From: Solilutibacter pythonis
GTDB lineage: Bacteria; Pseudomonadota; Gammaproteobacteria; Xanthomonadales; Xanthomonadaceae
Length of the DNA stretch: 64,000 nucleotides
Assembly: GCF_003697345.1 (NCBI RefSeq)
Contig: NZ_RFLY01000008.1
Span: forward strand, 62,001-126,000
Reading direction: 5' to 3'
Shown: piece by piece, positions 18,243-26,866 of the stretch
Layout: every line of letters begins with the position of its first letter
Position numbering within the stretch: position 1 is the first letter of the stretch
Made by a program: the position numbers and the translations under genes
Notes under the pieces: model-generated
Seen by the model: the letters and a program-made list of their open reading frames with translations, nothing else
Database searches by the model: none
Told to the model about the DNA's origin: nothing

Positions 18243-19328
18243 GTGAACCACTGGATCGACCACCCCGAAAAACTGTGCGAATTCCTCGCCACCAAGCCCA
18301 CGCGCGTGGGGCTGGACACCGAATTCGTCCGCGAGCGCACCTGGTGGCCAGTGCTGGCACTGATACAGATCGCGATCGGCGAAGACATCCTGCTGGTCGA
18401 TGCGCGCATACCCGGGATGAACGAGGCCATCGCCGGTCTGCTGCGCGACGAATCGATACTGAAGATCATGCACAGCCCTAGCGAGGACCTGGTCGCCTTC
18501 GGCCACGATTGCGACGCCCTGCCCTCGCCGTTGTTCGACACCCAGGCCGCGGCCGCCCTATGCGGGCTGGGCGCCGGGCTCGGCTATCAGAAGCTAGTGC
18601 AAATGCAGCTCGACATCGCACTGGAAAAAGGCGAGCAACGCTCCGACTGGCTGCGCCGCCCGCTGTCGGATTCGCAATTGCACTACGCCGCCGAGGACGT
18701 GCGTCACCTGTTCGCCCTGCATGACGATCTCTCCTCACGGCTGGCCGTCAATGGCCATGCCGCATGGCTGACGGAAGATTGCGCGCGCGCCGTACGCAAT
18801 GCCGCCGCCGACGCCATCGATCCCTGGCCCCATCTCGGCGTGCGCCCGGCGCAGGATTTCAGCCGCGAGGCACAGGCCCGCCTGCTGCGGCTGATGCGCT
18901 GGCGCGAGGCCACCGCGCGCGAACGCGACCTGCCGAAGAACTGGGTGATCGACCAACCCATGGCGCTGCAACTGGCCGAACGCCCGCCGGCGGATTTCAA
19001 CGCGCTGCGCGATATGCTGGAGCGCACGCCGAAATCGCCGCGCAAACTGGCAAAGGAACTGTGGGCCGCGCTGACCACCCCGCTGGCCGACGAAGCCACG
19101 ATGCCGCCGGTGCGCCGTGATAACGACATCGACAAGCAAACGCTGCGCAAGCTTCAGAACGCGGTGACGGAAGTCGCCGGCGAGCACACCATCCCCGAAG
19201 GCATGCTGGCCTCGCGGCGCTGGCTGGAAGCCCTGCTCGAAAGCTGGCCGACCTGGCCGGAAGCGCTCGACGGTTGGCGGCGCGGGCTGCTGCAATCCCG
19301 CATCGAGGCCATGCTCGGCAAGCATTGA
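18243..19328 (+). CDS. rnd: ribonuclease D
   Basis: RNase D trims tRNA 3' ends. The 361-residue protein has the DEDDy exonuclease motifs: VGLDTEFVRERTWWP (I), IMHSPSEDLVAF (II) and LHYAAEDVRHLFAL (III). Two HRDC-like helical domains follow. Length is close to E. coli RNase D (375). The start codon is GTG at 18243, 45 bases from the divergent lipoprotein start. Confidence 0.95.
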   Translation: MNHWIDHPEKLCEFLATKPTRVGLDTEFVRERTWWPVLALIQIAIGEDILLVDARIPGMNEAIAGLLRDESILKIMHSPSEDLVAFGHDCDALPSPLFDTQAAAALCGLGAGLGYQKLVQMQLDIALEKGEQRSDWLRRPLSDSQLHYAAEDVRHLFALHDDLSSRLAVNGHAAWLTEDCARAVRNAAADAIDPWPHLGVRPAQDFSREAQARLLRLMRWREATARERDLPKNWVIDQPMALQLAERPPADFNALRDMLERTPKSPRKLAKELWAALTTPLADEATMPPVRRDNDIDKQTLRKLQNAVTEVAGEHTIPEGMLASRRWLEALLESWPTWPEALDGWRRGLLQSRIEAMLGKH

Positions 19329-19375
19329 CCGCGCCCCGGCCGCCCGCTGGCCGGGAGGCGTGCCGAGCGGCAACC

Positions 19376-19723
19376 TTAGGCCGGCGTGCCGAAACGGCCC
19401 AGCGGGGCGCCGGCCAGCAGATGCAGGTGAATCTGAAACACCGTTTGACCGGCATCGCCATTACAGTTCATGACGATGCGGTAGCCGCTCTGATCGAAAC
19501 CCTGCGCCTTGGCGTAGGCGGTCGCGGCCACCACCAGGCGGCCGACGATTTCCGGCTCGTCCGCCGGTACGTCGTTGAGCGTGGCGAAATCGCGCTTGGG
19601 CACGAACAATACATGCGCCGGCGCCTGCGGCGCGATGTCGCGGAAAGCAAACAAGTGCTCGTCCTCGTAGACGATCTCGGCGGGAATCTCGCGACGCTTG
19701 ATCTTATGGAAGATGGTGCTCAT
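19376..19723 (-). CDS. HIT-family nucleotide-binding protein (HinT-like)
   Basis: The 115-residue protein (ATG at 19723) opens with IFHKIKRREIPAEIVYEDE and contains ILFVPKRD-like HVLFVPKRDFATL, all typical of the HinT branch that hydrolyses adenosine phosphoramidates. The active-site histidine triad reads QIHLHLL, so the first of the usual three His (HxHxHxx) is Gln. The C-terminus (GAPLGRFGTPA) is shorter than the usual Trp-containing tail. The central His, presumed nucleophile, is kept. Confidence 0.88.
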   Translation of the reverse strand: MSTIFHKIKRREIPAEIVYEDEHLFAFRDIAPQAPAHVLFVPKRDFATLNDVPADEPEIVGRLVVAATAYAKAQGFDQSGYRIVMNCNGDAGQTVFQIHLHLLAGAPLGRFGTPA

Positions 19724-19764
19724 GGTCGGCTCCGGACATGGATGCGCCGATGATAAGCGCTGGC

Positions 19765-20361
19765 TCACTCCATCTCGCTGCGGCTGCCGAAAGCATGCGA
19801 GAGCGTGCCGCGATCGACGTACTCCAGCTCGCCACCAAGCGGCACGCCATGCGCGAGCCGGCTGGGCCGCACCTTGGCCTGGCGCGCCAATTGCGCCAGG
19901 TAGTGCGCGGTGGCCTCACCCTCGACGGTGGGATTGGTGGCGATGATGAGCTCGCGCACCTCGCCACCGGCCAGCCGCTCGGCCAGCGCATCGAGCCCCA
20001 ACTCGGCCGGGCCGATGCCGTCAAGCGGGCTCAGCCGCCCTTGCAGGACGAAATACAGGCCGCGATAACCGGTTGCCTGCTCGATGGCGAGGCGATCGGC
20101 CGGGGTTTCAACCACGCACAACTCGGCGGCATCGCGCGCGGGATTGGCGCAGGTCGGGCAAAGATCGCCCTCGCTGAAATCGCGGCAGCGTGCGCAATGG
20201 CCGATCCTCGCCATCGCCTCGGCCATCACCCCGGCCAGTTTTTCGCCACCGCCACGCTCGCGCTCCAGCAGGTGATAGGCCATCCGCTGCGCCGATTTCT
20301 GCCCGACGCCGGGCAACACGCGCAACGCCTCGATCAGTTGTTCGAGCAAGGAAAGACTCAT
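19765..20361 (-). CDS. recR: recombination protein RecR
   Basis: RecR (198 residues from the ATG at 20361) works with RecF and RecO to load RecA at gaps. It shows the N-terminal helix-hairpin-helix ([20 protein letters not shown]), the four-Cys zinc finger ([16 protein letters not shown]) and the Toprim domain ([31 protein letters not shown]). It is the third gene of the common dnaX-ybaB-recR order, though 200 bases separate it from ybaB. Confidence 0.96.
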   Translation of the reverse strand: MSLSLLEQLIEALRVLPGVGQKSAQRMAYHLLERERGGGEKLAGVMAEAMARIGHCARCRDFSEGDLCPTCANPARDAAELCVVETPADRLAIEQATGYRGLYFVLQGRLSPLDGIGPAELGLDALAERLAGGEVRELIIATNPTVEGEATAHYLAQLARQAKVRPSRLAHGVPLGGELEYVDRGTLSHAFGSRSEME

Positions 20362-20561
20362 CGAAGCTCCATCATGCGCACGGGGAGGCCGCGCTCGCAA
20401 TCCACGCAAACGACGCGAGGCGGCGCGACACCATCGTAAAAACACACATCCTCAACCGCGAAGGCGCGACCAGGAACGCCAAACGGCTCTGGACAAACAC
20501 CGGCGTTTCAATTCCCACGCCCGTGCTGGCGGGATGTCACGACGGGCCATCACTCCCCCGT

Positions 20562-20888
20562 TCAAAACAGGCCCGGCAATTTCATTCCCGGCGGCATCGG
20601 CATGCCGGCCGTGGCCGCGCCCATCTTTTCCTGGCTGGCGGCATTGGCCTTGTTTACCGCATCGTTGAAAGCGGCGGCGACCAGATCCTCGGCCATCTCG
20701 GCATCCTCGAACACGCCGGGATCGATGCGCACCTTGCGGCACTCCATCTTGCCGGTGAGCGTCACCGTGACCATGCCGCCGCCGGCATTGCCGGTGACTT
20801 CCAGATTGGCCAGTTCTTCCTGCGCGCGTTGCAGGTTTTCCTGCATCTTCTGCGCCTGCTGCATGAGTTGGGCGATGTTGCCTCGCAT
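20562..20888 (-). CDS. ybaB: YbaB/EbfC nucleoid-associated protein
   Basis: A 108-residue DNA-binding protein of the YbaB/EbfC family, with the N-terminal [20 protein letters not shown] helix and the central [20 protein letters not shown] strand block typical of the tweezer-like dimer. It lies 27 bases downstream of dnaX and before recR, its usual place. Confidence 0.95.
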   Translation of the reverse strand: MRGNIAQLMQQAQKMQENLQRAQEELANLEVTGNAGGGMVTVTLTGKMECRKVRIDPGVFEDAEMAEDLVAAAFNDAVNKANAASQEKMGAATAGMPMPPGMKLPGLF

Positions 20889-20915
20889 GGGGAAACTCCT
20901 ATGGATGTTCGTGGG

Positions 20916-22586
20916 TCAGTCGTCGAGCGGACGGATGGAATCGGGCACCAACTTCGCCCCCTGCGCCATCAACCGCTGTACGTCGGGATCGTTCAGAAAA
21001 ACGTTCTCGGCAGCGTCGTGGCGGGCATCGCGTTCGCGCTGCTGGCGCCGGTGCAGGGTGTCGCCGGTATCGGTGGCCACTTCGAAGCGGATATCCGGCG
21101 GCGCGCCGAAGGCATCGGCCAGCGCTTCGCGGAACTGCTTGAGAGTGGAAGGCGTCTTCAGGAACTCGTCGTCGGGCGAAAGCGAAAGCCGCAGCACACC
21201 GTCTCCGTAACCGACGAAGCCGACATGCGCGGCGAACGCGCGCGCCGCGCCGCGCATGTCGGCCCGGGCCAGGATGTCGAGCCAGCGCTCGCGGTCGATC
21301 GGGCCTTCCACGGCAGCGGGGCGGGGCGGCGACGACGCCCGCATCGCCGGTTCGGGCGCCCGCGCGGCGGCCTCGCGTTCGTGGCGCGGTGCCGGCGCGG
21401 GCACGGGCCGCGCGGCGGCCTCGGCCACCGCCTGCCGGGCCTCGGCGCGCGCGGAACCGGCGGACCTGGGAAGCGACGGCGGTGCCGTTGCTTCACCGCC
21501 TTGCCCGGCCGGACGGAACGCCAGCATCCGCAGCAAGCTCATCTCGAAGCCGGCGCGCGGACTTGGCGCCAACGACAAATCGCGGCGGCCATTCAACGCC
21601 ATCTGGTACCAGAGCTGCACCAGTTCGGGACGCAGCGCCTCGGCCAGCGCATCGACATCGATACCCACCTCGTCATACGCCACGGCGACGGGCACCAATT
21701 GACGCACCTGGATACGGTGCAACGACTCGGCGACGGCCTCCAGCACATGGCCCCAATCGGGCGACAGCTCGGCCAGCGCGGCAACTTCCGCCATCAAGCG
21801 CTCGCCATCGGCATCGGCCAGCGCCGCCAGCAACGCGCCGACACGGCCGCGATCGACGGTACCGAGCATCGCCGTCACCGCCGCATCGCCGACTTCGCCG
21901 CCACCGTAGGCGATGGCCTGGTCGAGCAGCGAAAGACCATCGCGCAGACTGCCATCGGCGGCGCGCGCGAGCTGGCGCAGTGCGCCCTCCTCGAAGGCAA
22001 TCCCCTCGGCGCCGAGGATCTTGTGCATCTGGCCTTCGATCTGTTGCAGGTCGAGCCGCTTCAGGTTGAATTGCAGACAGCGCGAAAGCACCGTCACCGG
22101 CAGCTTCTGCGGATCGGTGGTGGCAAGCAGGAACTTGACGTGGCCCGGCGGCTCCTCCAGCGTCTTCAAGAGCGCGTTGAAGGCCGACTTCGACAGCATG
22201 TGCACTTCGTCGATCAAGTAGACCTTGACCCGGCCGCGGCTCGGCATGTACTGCGCGTTGTCAATCACCTCGCGCACATCGTCCACGCCGGTGTTGGAAG
22301 CGGCATCGATCTCCAGCAGATCGATGAAACGGCCGGCATCGATGTCCAGGCAGGTTCGGCATTCGCCGCAAGGCTCGGCCGAAGTCCCCTGCTCGCAATT
22401 CAACGACTTGGCGAAGATGCGCGCGATGGTGGTCTTGCCGACACCACGGGTGCCGGTGAACAGGAACGCATGATGGACACGACCGGTATCCAACGCATTC
22501 GACAACGCGCGTACCACATGTTCCTGGCCCACCAGCTCGGCGAACCGCTTCGGACGCCACTTGCGGGCGAGGACGAGATAGCTCAT
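20916..22586 (-). CDS. dnaX: DNA polymerase III subunit tau/gamma
   Basis: The clamp-loader ATPase, 556 residues from the ATG at 22586 (MSYLVLARKWRPKRFAELVG). Walker A is GTRGVGKTTIARIFAK. The zinc module has Cys in CEQGTSAEPCGECRTC. Walker B and sensor 1 are YLIDEVHMLS and LLATTDPQKLPVTVLSRC. A Pro/Ala-rich linker (about 365-440) leads to the tau C-terminal domain ending in RPLDD. I saw no A-rich slippery heptamer like the E. coli frameshift site, so a separate gamma form is not evident from sequence. Confidence 0.95.
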   Translation of the reverse strand: MSYLVLARKWRPKRFAELVGQEHVVRALSNALDTGRVHHAFLFTGTRGVGKTTIARIFAKSLNCEQGTSAEPCGECRTCLDIDAGRFIDLLEIDAASNTGVDDVREVIDNAQYMPSRGRVKVYLIDEVHMLSKSAFNALLKTLEEPPGHVKFLLATTDPQKLPVTVLSRCLQFNLKRLDLQQIEGQMHKILGAEGIAFEEGALRQLARAADGSLRDGLSLLDQAIAYGGGEVGDAAVTAMLGTVDRGRVGALLAALADADGERLMAEVAALAELSPDWGHVLEAVAESLHRIQVRQLVPVAVAYDEVGIDVDALAEALRPELVQLWYQMALNGRRDLSLAPSPRAGFEMSLLRMLAFRPAGQGGEATAPPSLPRSAGSARAEARQAVAEAAARPVPAPAPRHEREAAARAPEPAMRASSPPRPAAVEGPIDRERWLDILARADMRGAARAFAAHVGFVGYGDGVLRLSLSPDDEFLKTPSTLKQFREALADAFGAPPDIRFEVATDTGDTLHRRQQRERDARHDAAENVFLNDPDVQRLMAQGAKLVPDSIRPLDD

Positions 22587-22701
22587 GCGGGCATTCTGCC
22601 ACGCCCCGCGGCCAGCCCCGATGACGCAAAGAAACCTTTTGCCATGCACGCGGCGGACGTTTAGAATGTCCGGCCCGCTGGCCCTTGGCCGGCGGGAAGC
22701 C

Positions 22702-22794
22702 GGAGAGGTGTCCGAGTGGTTGAAGGAGCACGCCTGGAAAGTGTGTAAGCGTCTAAACCGCGCTTCGGGGGTTCGAATCCCCCTCTCTCCGCCA
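22702..22794 (+). tRNA. tRNA-Ser (anticodon GGA)
   Basis: A 93-base class II tRNA. The acceptor GGAGAGG (22702-22708) pairs with CCTCTCC (22784-22790), G is the discriminator and the CCA is encoded. The anticodon loop CTGGAAA gives GGA, which reads UCC. The long variable arm and the T-loop GGTTCGAATCC are present. The low-GC helicase-DUF2290 module follows within 220 bases, so this tRNA is a candidate integration site, although I found no repeat of its 3' end downstream. Confidence 0.97.
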
Positions 22795-22890
22795 GTTATC
22801 CAGTAGGTGGTGGCTCCGGCCAGGCGGTTCCGGAACTACCCTGCTAGAAGACCTACTACGCCCGATGTGCTGGGCTATGTGGGCGAAAAG

Positions 22891-22912
22891 GCCGCCCACA
22901 GGGCGGCTTTTT
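22891..22912 (+). terminator. intrinsic terminator downstream of tRNA-Ser
   Basis: The stem GCCGCCC (22891-22897) / GGGCGGC (22901-22907) has a three-base loop, is followed by TTTTT and is preceded by AAAAG. It ends the tRNA transcript, so the helicase operon must have its own promoter in the 100 bases after it. Confidence 0.85.
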
Positions 22913-23014
22913 CCTATGTGCAATTCGGATTTGATCGAAGGACGGTCTACTCAAGCGGGCATGTAAGCTCTGAACTCAGTGCCCTGAGTACCGGACTACT
23001 TACTGGAAGCGTGA

Positions 23015-25150
23015 ATGATCGACACCATTTGGGGCACCACCTCCAAGCCTATAGCGAGCAGACAGCTCGCAGAGACGCTTGAGAAGATCGACGGTCTTGA
23101 GGGAACCCTTTACATTGGCTACCCGGTCATCGGCACTCCCGATGGAGCGTATCCGTTCGATGCTCTGCTGCTCAGCCCGTCAAAGGGAGTCGTCACCTTC
23201 CATCTCGTTGAAGGCAGGGTCCTTGACGATTACGTGTCCGTCCTTGACGAGAACTACAACAGGCTCCAAGCGAAGCTATTGAACTACAACGCGCTCACGA
23301 AGAAGCGTAATCTAGCGGTGCAGATTTCTACCATCGCCTTTGCTCCAGCGATCAACGTAGATGCCCATGAAGCCGACGAGGACCACCCTTTGGTCGGCAT
23401 CGATACGCTGCCCGCCGCGCTTGAAGAGATTGACTGGGATACGCCAGAACTCTATGCAACTTTAGCCTCAACTATTCAGGCCATATCGAGCATCCGCCGC
23501 GGCAGGAAGCGCAGAGAGGTTAAGAAGGCAGATTCACGTGGCGCCCGACTGAAGGGCGTCGAAGATTCGATTGCGAACCTCGACTCGCATCAAAGCGCCG
23601 CAGTCATCGAAACGGCGGATGGCGTCCAGCGTATCAGGGGGCTGGCTGGCTCTGGCAAGACTATCGTTCTGGCCCTCAAGGTCGCCTACCTCCATGCCCA
23701 GCACCCCGACTGGAAGATCGCTGTAACCTTCAACACGCGCTCGCTTAAGGGCCAATTTGAGCGGCTCATCAACACCTTTGTCAGCGAACAAACGAACGAA
23801 GAACCGGACTGGGATCAGATCGAGATCATCAATGCATGGGGTGCGCCCGGGGACAAACAGCGCGACGGCGTGTATCACAAATTCTGCGCAATTAACAGCC
23901 TGAATTATCTTGATTTCAAAGCCGCTGAAAACGAATTCGGCTCCAAGAAAAGCTTTGAAGGGGCGTGCGAGAAAGCACTAACTGAAGCGAAAAACCCCAA
24001 ACAGGTGTTTGATGCGATTCTGGTCGATGAAGCCCAAGATTTCTCGCCCAGCTTTTTGCGACTTTGCTACGCATTCCTGAAGCTACCCAAGCGACTTGTC
24101 TATGCCTATGACGAATTGCAAAGCTTAACGAGAAACTCTCTCCCTTCACCGGAAGATATTTTTGGCAAGAAGGCGAATGGCGAGCCGGTAGTTACCTTCG
24201 CTACGCCTGCACCGGGCGTACCGCGGCAAGACATCATCCTAGAGAAGTGCTACCGAAACTCGCGCCCCCTCTTGGCTACTGCTCACGCACTTGGGTTCGG
24301 CATCTATCGCGAGCCTCAAGGACTCATCCAGATGTTCGAACAAAAAGAACTCTGGCAAGACGTGGGATATCGAGTCCACAAAGGCGCGCTGGAAGATGGA
24401 AAATTTGTATCCCTCGAACGCACGGAAGAAACGAGCCCTAAGTTTCTTGAGTCCCATTCAAGCATCGATGACTTGATCCAATTTATAACATTTGATTCCG
24501 AAGAGGAACAGACCAACTGGCTTGTTCAAGAAATTGAAAAGAACATCCGCGAGGACGAGCTGAATGCGGATGACATTATTGTCATCAATCCCGACCCGCT
24601 GAAAACTAGAAATGCGGTTGGGAAGGCGCGCGCCCTACTCCTCAAGGGTGGCATCAACTCTTCTATCGCGGGCGTGACAAATTCCGCAGACATATTCTCT
24701 GAGAGTGATTCCGTCACTTTCACTGGTATTTTTCGAGCCAAAGGCAATGAAGGCGCTATGGTCTATGTGATCAATGCGCAGGATTGCTACTCAACCTTCC
24801 TTCCCAGCGAACTTGGCACAGCCAGAAATCGCCTCTTTACCGCGATCACTCGAAGCAAGGCATGGGTCAGAGTTTTGGGAATCGGCGCCAATATGAAGAA
24901 GCTAGAACAGGAATTCGCTCGCGTGAAGGAGCACGAGTTCCGACTCGAATTCAATTATCCAGATGAGGAGCAGCGCAATAAGCTCCAGATCATCAATCGC
25001 GATATGACCGCTGCTGAACGAAAGCGTCTACAGCAAAAACTTGGCGAAGGCACAAGCTTTGTTGAAGCCCTTGAAAGCGGGGAAATTGAACTCGAAGACC
25101 TCTCTCCAGAGCTGATTGATCGACTGAACAAGGTTCTGAAGGGACGCTAG
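23015..25150 (+). CDS. SF1 (UvrD-like) helicase with NERD-like N-terminus, Helicase-DUF2290 defence module
   Basis: A 711-residue ATPase. Residues about 28-66 (GTLYIGYPVIG..YPFDALLLSPSKGVV) look like a NERD-type nuclease fold, but the Lys expected after the last strand is absent. The SF1 motor follows: Walker A GLAGSGKT (209-216), Walker B VDEAQDF (337-343), motif III YAYDELQ, YRNSRP (413-418) and motif VI NRLFTAITRSKAWVRV (605-620). The start has GGAAG just upstream. The DUF2290 gene begins three bases after the stop, so the pair is one operon. The DNA is visibly A/T-richer than the core genes, suggesting transfer. As I recall, helicase plus DUF2290 is a catalogued antiphage system; activity here is inferred. 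Confidence 0.87.
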   Translation: MIDTIWGTTSKPIASRQLAETLEKIDGLEGTLYIGYPVIGTPDGAYPFDALLLSPSKGVVTFHLVEGRVLDDYVSVLDENYNRLQAKLLNYNALTKKRNLAVQISTIAFAPAINVDAHEADEDHPLVGIDTLPAALEEIDWDTPELYATLASTIQAISSIRRGRKRREVKKADSRGARLKGVEDSIANLDSHQSAAVIETADGVQRIRGLAGSGKTIVLALKVAYLHAQHPDWKIAVTFNTRSLKGQFERLINTFVSEQTNEEPDWDQIEIINAWGAPGDKQRDGVYHKFCAINSLNYLDFKAAENEFGSKKSFEGACEKALTEAKNPKQVFDAILVDEAQDFSPSFLRLCYAFLKLPKRLVYAYDELQSLTRNSLPSPEDIFGKKANGEPVVTFATPAPGVPRQDIILEKCYRNSRPLLATAHALGFGIYREPQGLIQMFEQKELWQDVGYRVHKGALEDGKFVSLERTEETSPKFLESHSSIDDLIQFITFDSEEEQTNWLVQEIEKNIREDELNADDIIVINPDPLKTRNAVGKARALLLKGGINSSIAGVTNSADIFSESDSVTFTGIFRAKGNEGAMVYVINAQDCYSTFLPSELGTARNRLFTAITRSKAWVRVLGIGANMKKLEQEFARVKEHEFRLEFNYPDEEQRNKLQIINRDMTAAERKRLQQKLGEGTSFVEALESGEIELEDLSPELIDRLNKVLKGR

Positions 25151-25153
25151 TTC

Positions 25154-25828
25154 ATGAACTCGGAACAAGTCCGCGCGCAGATCGAGAGTATCACTACTCT
25201 ACTTGTAGAGTGTAGCCTGTGCGATGAACAAAATTATCCTTCAGTCAAGCACTCTGGCCCGCACACTCTCGTCACGATTCCAAACGACCCCGACCTCTCG
25301 ATAGCCCTCAAGAGTGGCGTCGATTACCGAGAGATTTATCATCGCCTTGAGGAGACGCGAGCATTCAACTTCCGAATGCTCGACGGCGCGATAGCACAGT
25401 TGCTCTATGACTTTGTTGGCGAGGATTTGGTCGGGCATCGGCTCTCATACTTCCCATCGCCCACGCTGGAATCCTTCCAGAACGAGCCAGAGCTGTATGA
25501 AGATGATGAAATATACGCAGACATTCTGAAGAAGAATGTAGTCCCGTTTCCGATACGCTTCGATTACTCGTCTGATGACGCCAAGCATGTCGATATTCAT
25601 CACCCAAGATCACACCTGACACTAGGCCAGTATCAGAATTGCCGAATTCCGGTGTTCGCACCTATCACACCCATCGTTTTTGTGAAATTCCTACTCAGGA
25701 ACTTTTACAACACGGCTTATTGCGCTCATGAGGCTCGAATAGTCATCCCTATGACCTTTTTTGCCTCCTGCATCACCGAGAACGAACAAGGCATTCCACA
25801 CTTTGTTCTGAATCGGCAGGCGGCCTAG
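25154..25828 (+). CDS. DUF2290 protein, partner of the upstream helicase
   Basis: The 224-residue product carries the conserved DUF2290 block between about 132 and 190: FPIRFDYSSDDAKHVDIHHP, then RSHLTLGQYQNCRIPV, then PITPIVFVKFLLRNFYNT. I recognise the family from this block. Its biochemical role is unknown to me. There is no signal peptide or membrane helix, so it is cytoplasmic. It starts three bases after the helicase stop and shares the lower GC content. The following gene is on the opposite strand, so the operon has just these two genes. Confidence 0.82.
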   Translation: MNSEQVRAQIESITTLLVECSLCDEQNYPSVKHSGPHTLVTIPNDPDLSIALKSGVDYREIYHRLEETRAFNFRMLDGAIAQLLYDFVGEDLVGHRLSYFPSPTLESFQNEPELYEDDEIYADILKKNVVPFPIRFDYSSDDAKHVDIHHPRSHLTLGQYQNCRIPVFAPITPIVFVKFLLRNFYNTAYCAHEARIVIPMTFFASCITENEQGIPHFVLNRQAA

Positions 25829-25831
25829 AAG

Positions 25832-26287
25832 TCACAGGAATATCCACCGCGGCCCCTCGCCCAGCAGGGACCGCGGCGCGAGCCGCCAGCCCCGGGAGGT
25901 CTGGATACGCCCGGCCACGAGGCCAGCCAGCGAATCGGGCCGCAAGCCGTGTTCCTCGCGCATTTCGAGCTTGGTCCGGGAGACGATCCGCCCGGACACG
26001 ACGTGCTGCCAGCGGTAGGTCCGTTCGTCTCGATGGAAGCCGCGGGCTCGCTCCCGGTAGGTGGGGTCCGCCCACCTGGCCTTCATTTGCGCGGATATGC
26101 GGGCGCGATGTTCGGGATCAGCCCATAGCCGAGCCATCGTTTCCCGCGGTGCGGTTGCCTGCCGCGTGGCGGCTTCCCCCGGCGCCGTCGCCCCACCGCC
26201 GTCGCCTACGGCGTCATTCCCGTCCGCGCCGGGGGTCGCTGGCTGGTCAGGGTGCCCCGGCGGCACAAGGCGGGCGCGATACGTCAC
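25832..26287 (-). CDS. phage-type protein with NUMOD-like / homing-endonuclease-associated motif
   Basis: The 151-residue frame (GTG start at 26287) has a low-complexity Pro/Gly/Ala N-terminus. It is followed by two copies of a MARLWADPEHRARI / MKARWADPTYRERA repeat and a C-terminal block. In that block, TRTKLEMREEHGL-like sequence, the SLAGLVAGRIQ segment and the TSRGWRLA end resemble the DNA-binding modules next to phage HNH endonucleases. No HNH catalytic motif is seen, so the nuclease part may be lost or never present. Strong GC3 bias argues it is coding. It ends three bases from the convergent DUF2290 gene. Confidence 0.5.
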   Translation of the reverse strand: MTYRARLVPPGHPDQPATPGADGNDAVGDGGGATAPGEAATRQATAPRETMARLWADPEHRARISAQMKARWADPTYRERARGFHRDERTYRWQHVVSGRIVSRTKLEMREEHGLRPDSLAGLVAGRIQTSRGWRLAPRSLLGEGPRWIFL

Positions 26288-26308
26288 CGCCGGGACACCC
26301 CGATTCAG

Positions 26309-26432
26309 TCAGCGGCCGCGGCGAGTGGTCGCCGCGCGCTTCTTCATCTTGTTGACCGTGGCGTTGCGCTCGGCCTGCTTCTTTTTCGTGGACGGCCTTC
26401 GCCTTCCGGACGTTGAGGAGCGCGCCTTTCAT
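26309..26432 (-). pseudogene. short basic ORF remnant between two phage-like ORFs
   Basis: Two minus-strand frames compete here. One starts at an ATG at 26432, overlapping the upstream ORF's stop as ATGA, and reads MKGALLNVRKAKAVHEKE. Another, with typical Lys/Arg codons and no start, reads TKKKQAERNATVNKMKKRAA and ends at 26309. A frameshift joining the two would give a small, very basic protein, as in phage or plasmid DNA-binding proteins. Evidence is only codon pattern. Confidence 0.3.
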
Positions 26433-26866
26433 GCTTCGTCCTCCTCGCCCGACGCCTCGGCAATGGCCCGGGCGGCGAGCTGGTTGCTCAGGTTGGCGAT
26501 GGGGTCGGCCTTGCCGCGGACGAACTGGTCATTGGCCGCGCGCGCGGTGCGCTCGGCCAGCAGGACGCCCTTGAGCTTGGCCGTGACCTCGGCGTGCTGC
26601 GCCCCACACCCTCTCGGCAAACGCCGCCGGCGGCGATCCGAAGGACGGCGGTCCACCACGGTCGTGACCGCGGCAGCCAGCGGCACGTCCCCGGTGGCAA
26701 TCGCGATGATCGCGGCGGTTTCCAGTTCAACCGGGCCTGCGCCTTCGAGCTGCGTCTGGTACTGCCTGCGGCGGGCATCACCCACGCCGACACGCTCCAT
26801 TCGTATCAATGCCGTTGCCAGAGTGGGCTGGCCGATGCCGCCCTTGCCCGTCCCACCTGCAATCAC
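26429..26866 (-). CDS. hypothetical phage- or plasmid-like protein
   Basis: The 145-residue frame shows strong GC3 codon bias over its whole length. Visible segments are VELETAAIIAIATGDVPLAA and a helical tail, AEVTAKLKGVLLAERTARAA, ending in an acidic EEDEA. I do not recognise the family. The Arg-rich middle (DRRPSDRRRRRLPRGCG) may mark a frameshift or deletion scar. Its start is uncertain, since MIAGGTGKGGIGQ may not be the native N-terminus. It leads a minus-strand set that ends at 25832. Confidence 0.4.
   Translation of the reverse strand: MIAGGTGKGGIGQPTLATALIRMERVGVGDARRRQYQTQLEGAGPVELETAAIIAIATGDVPLAAAVTTVVDRRPSDRRRRRLPRGCGAQHAEVTAKLKGVLLAERTARAANDQFVRGKADPIANLSNQLAARAIAEASGEEDEA

Noticed and set aside
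20362-20561. Possible small gene between ybaB and recR
   Set aside because: No frame had a start, ribosome-binding site and matching codon bias together.
20916-22586. Programmed frameshift site for a gamma form of DnaX
   Set aside because: No A-rich slippery heptamer with a following hairpin was seen.
22702-23014. att-site duplication of the tRNA-Ser 3' end
   Set aside because: I looked for a second copy of the tRNA 3' end (GGTTCGAATCCCC...) through to 32.4 kb and did not find one. There is no integrase gene either, so integration at the tRNA is only suggested.
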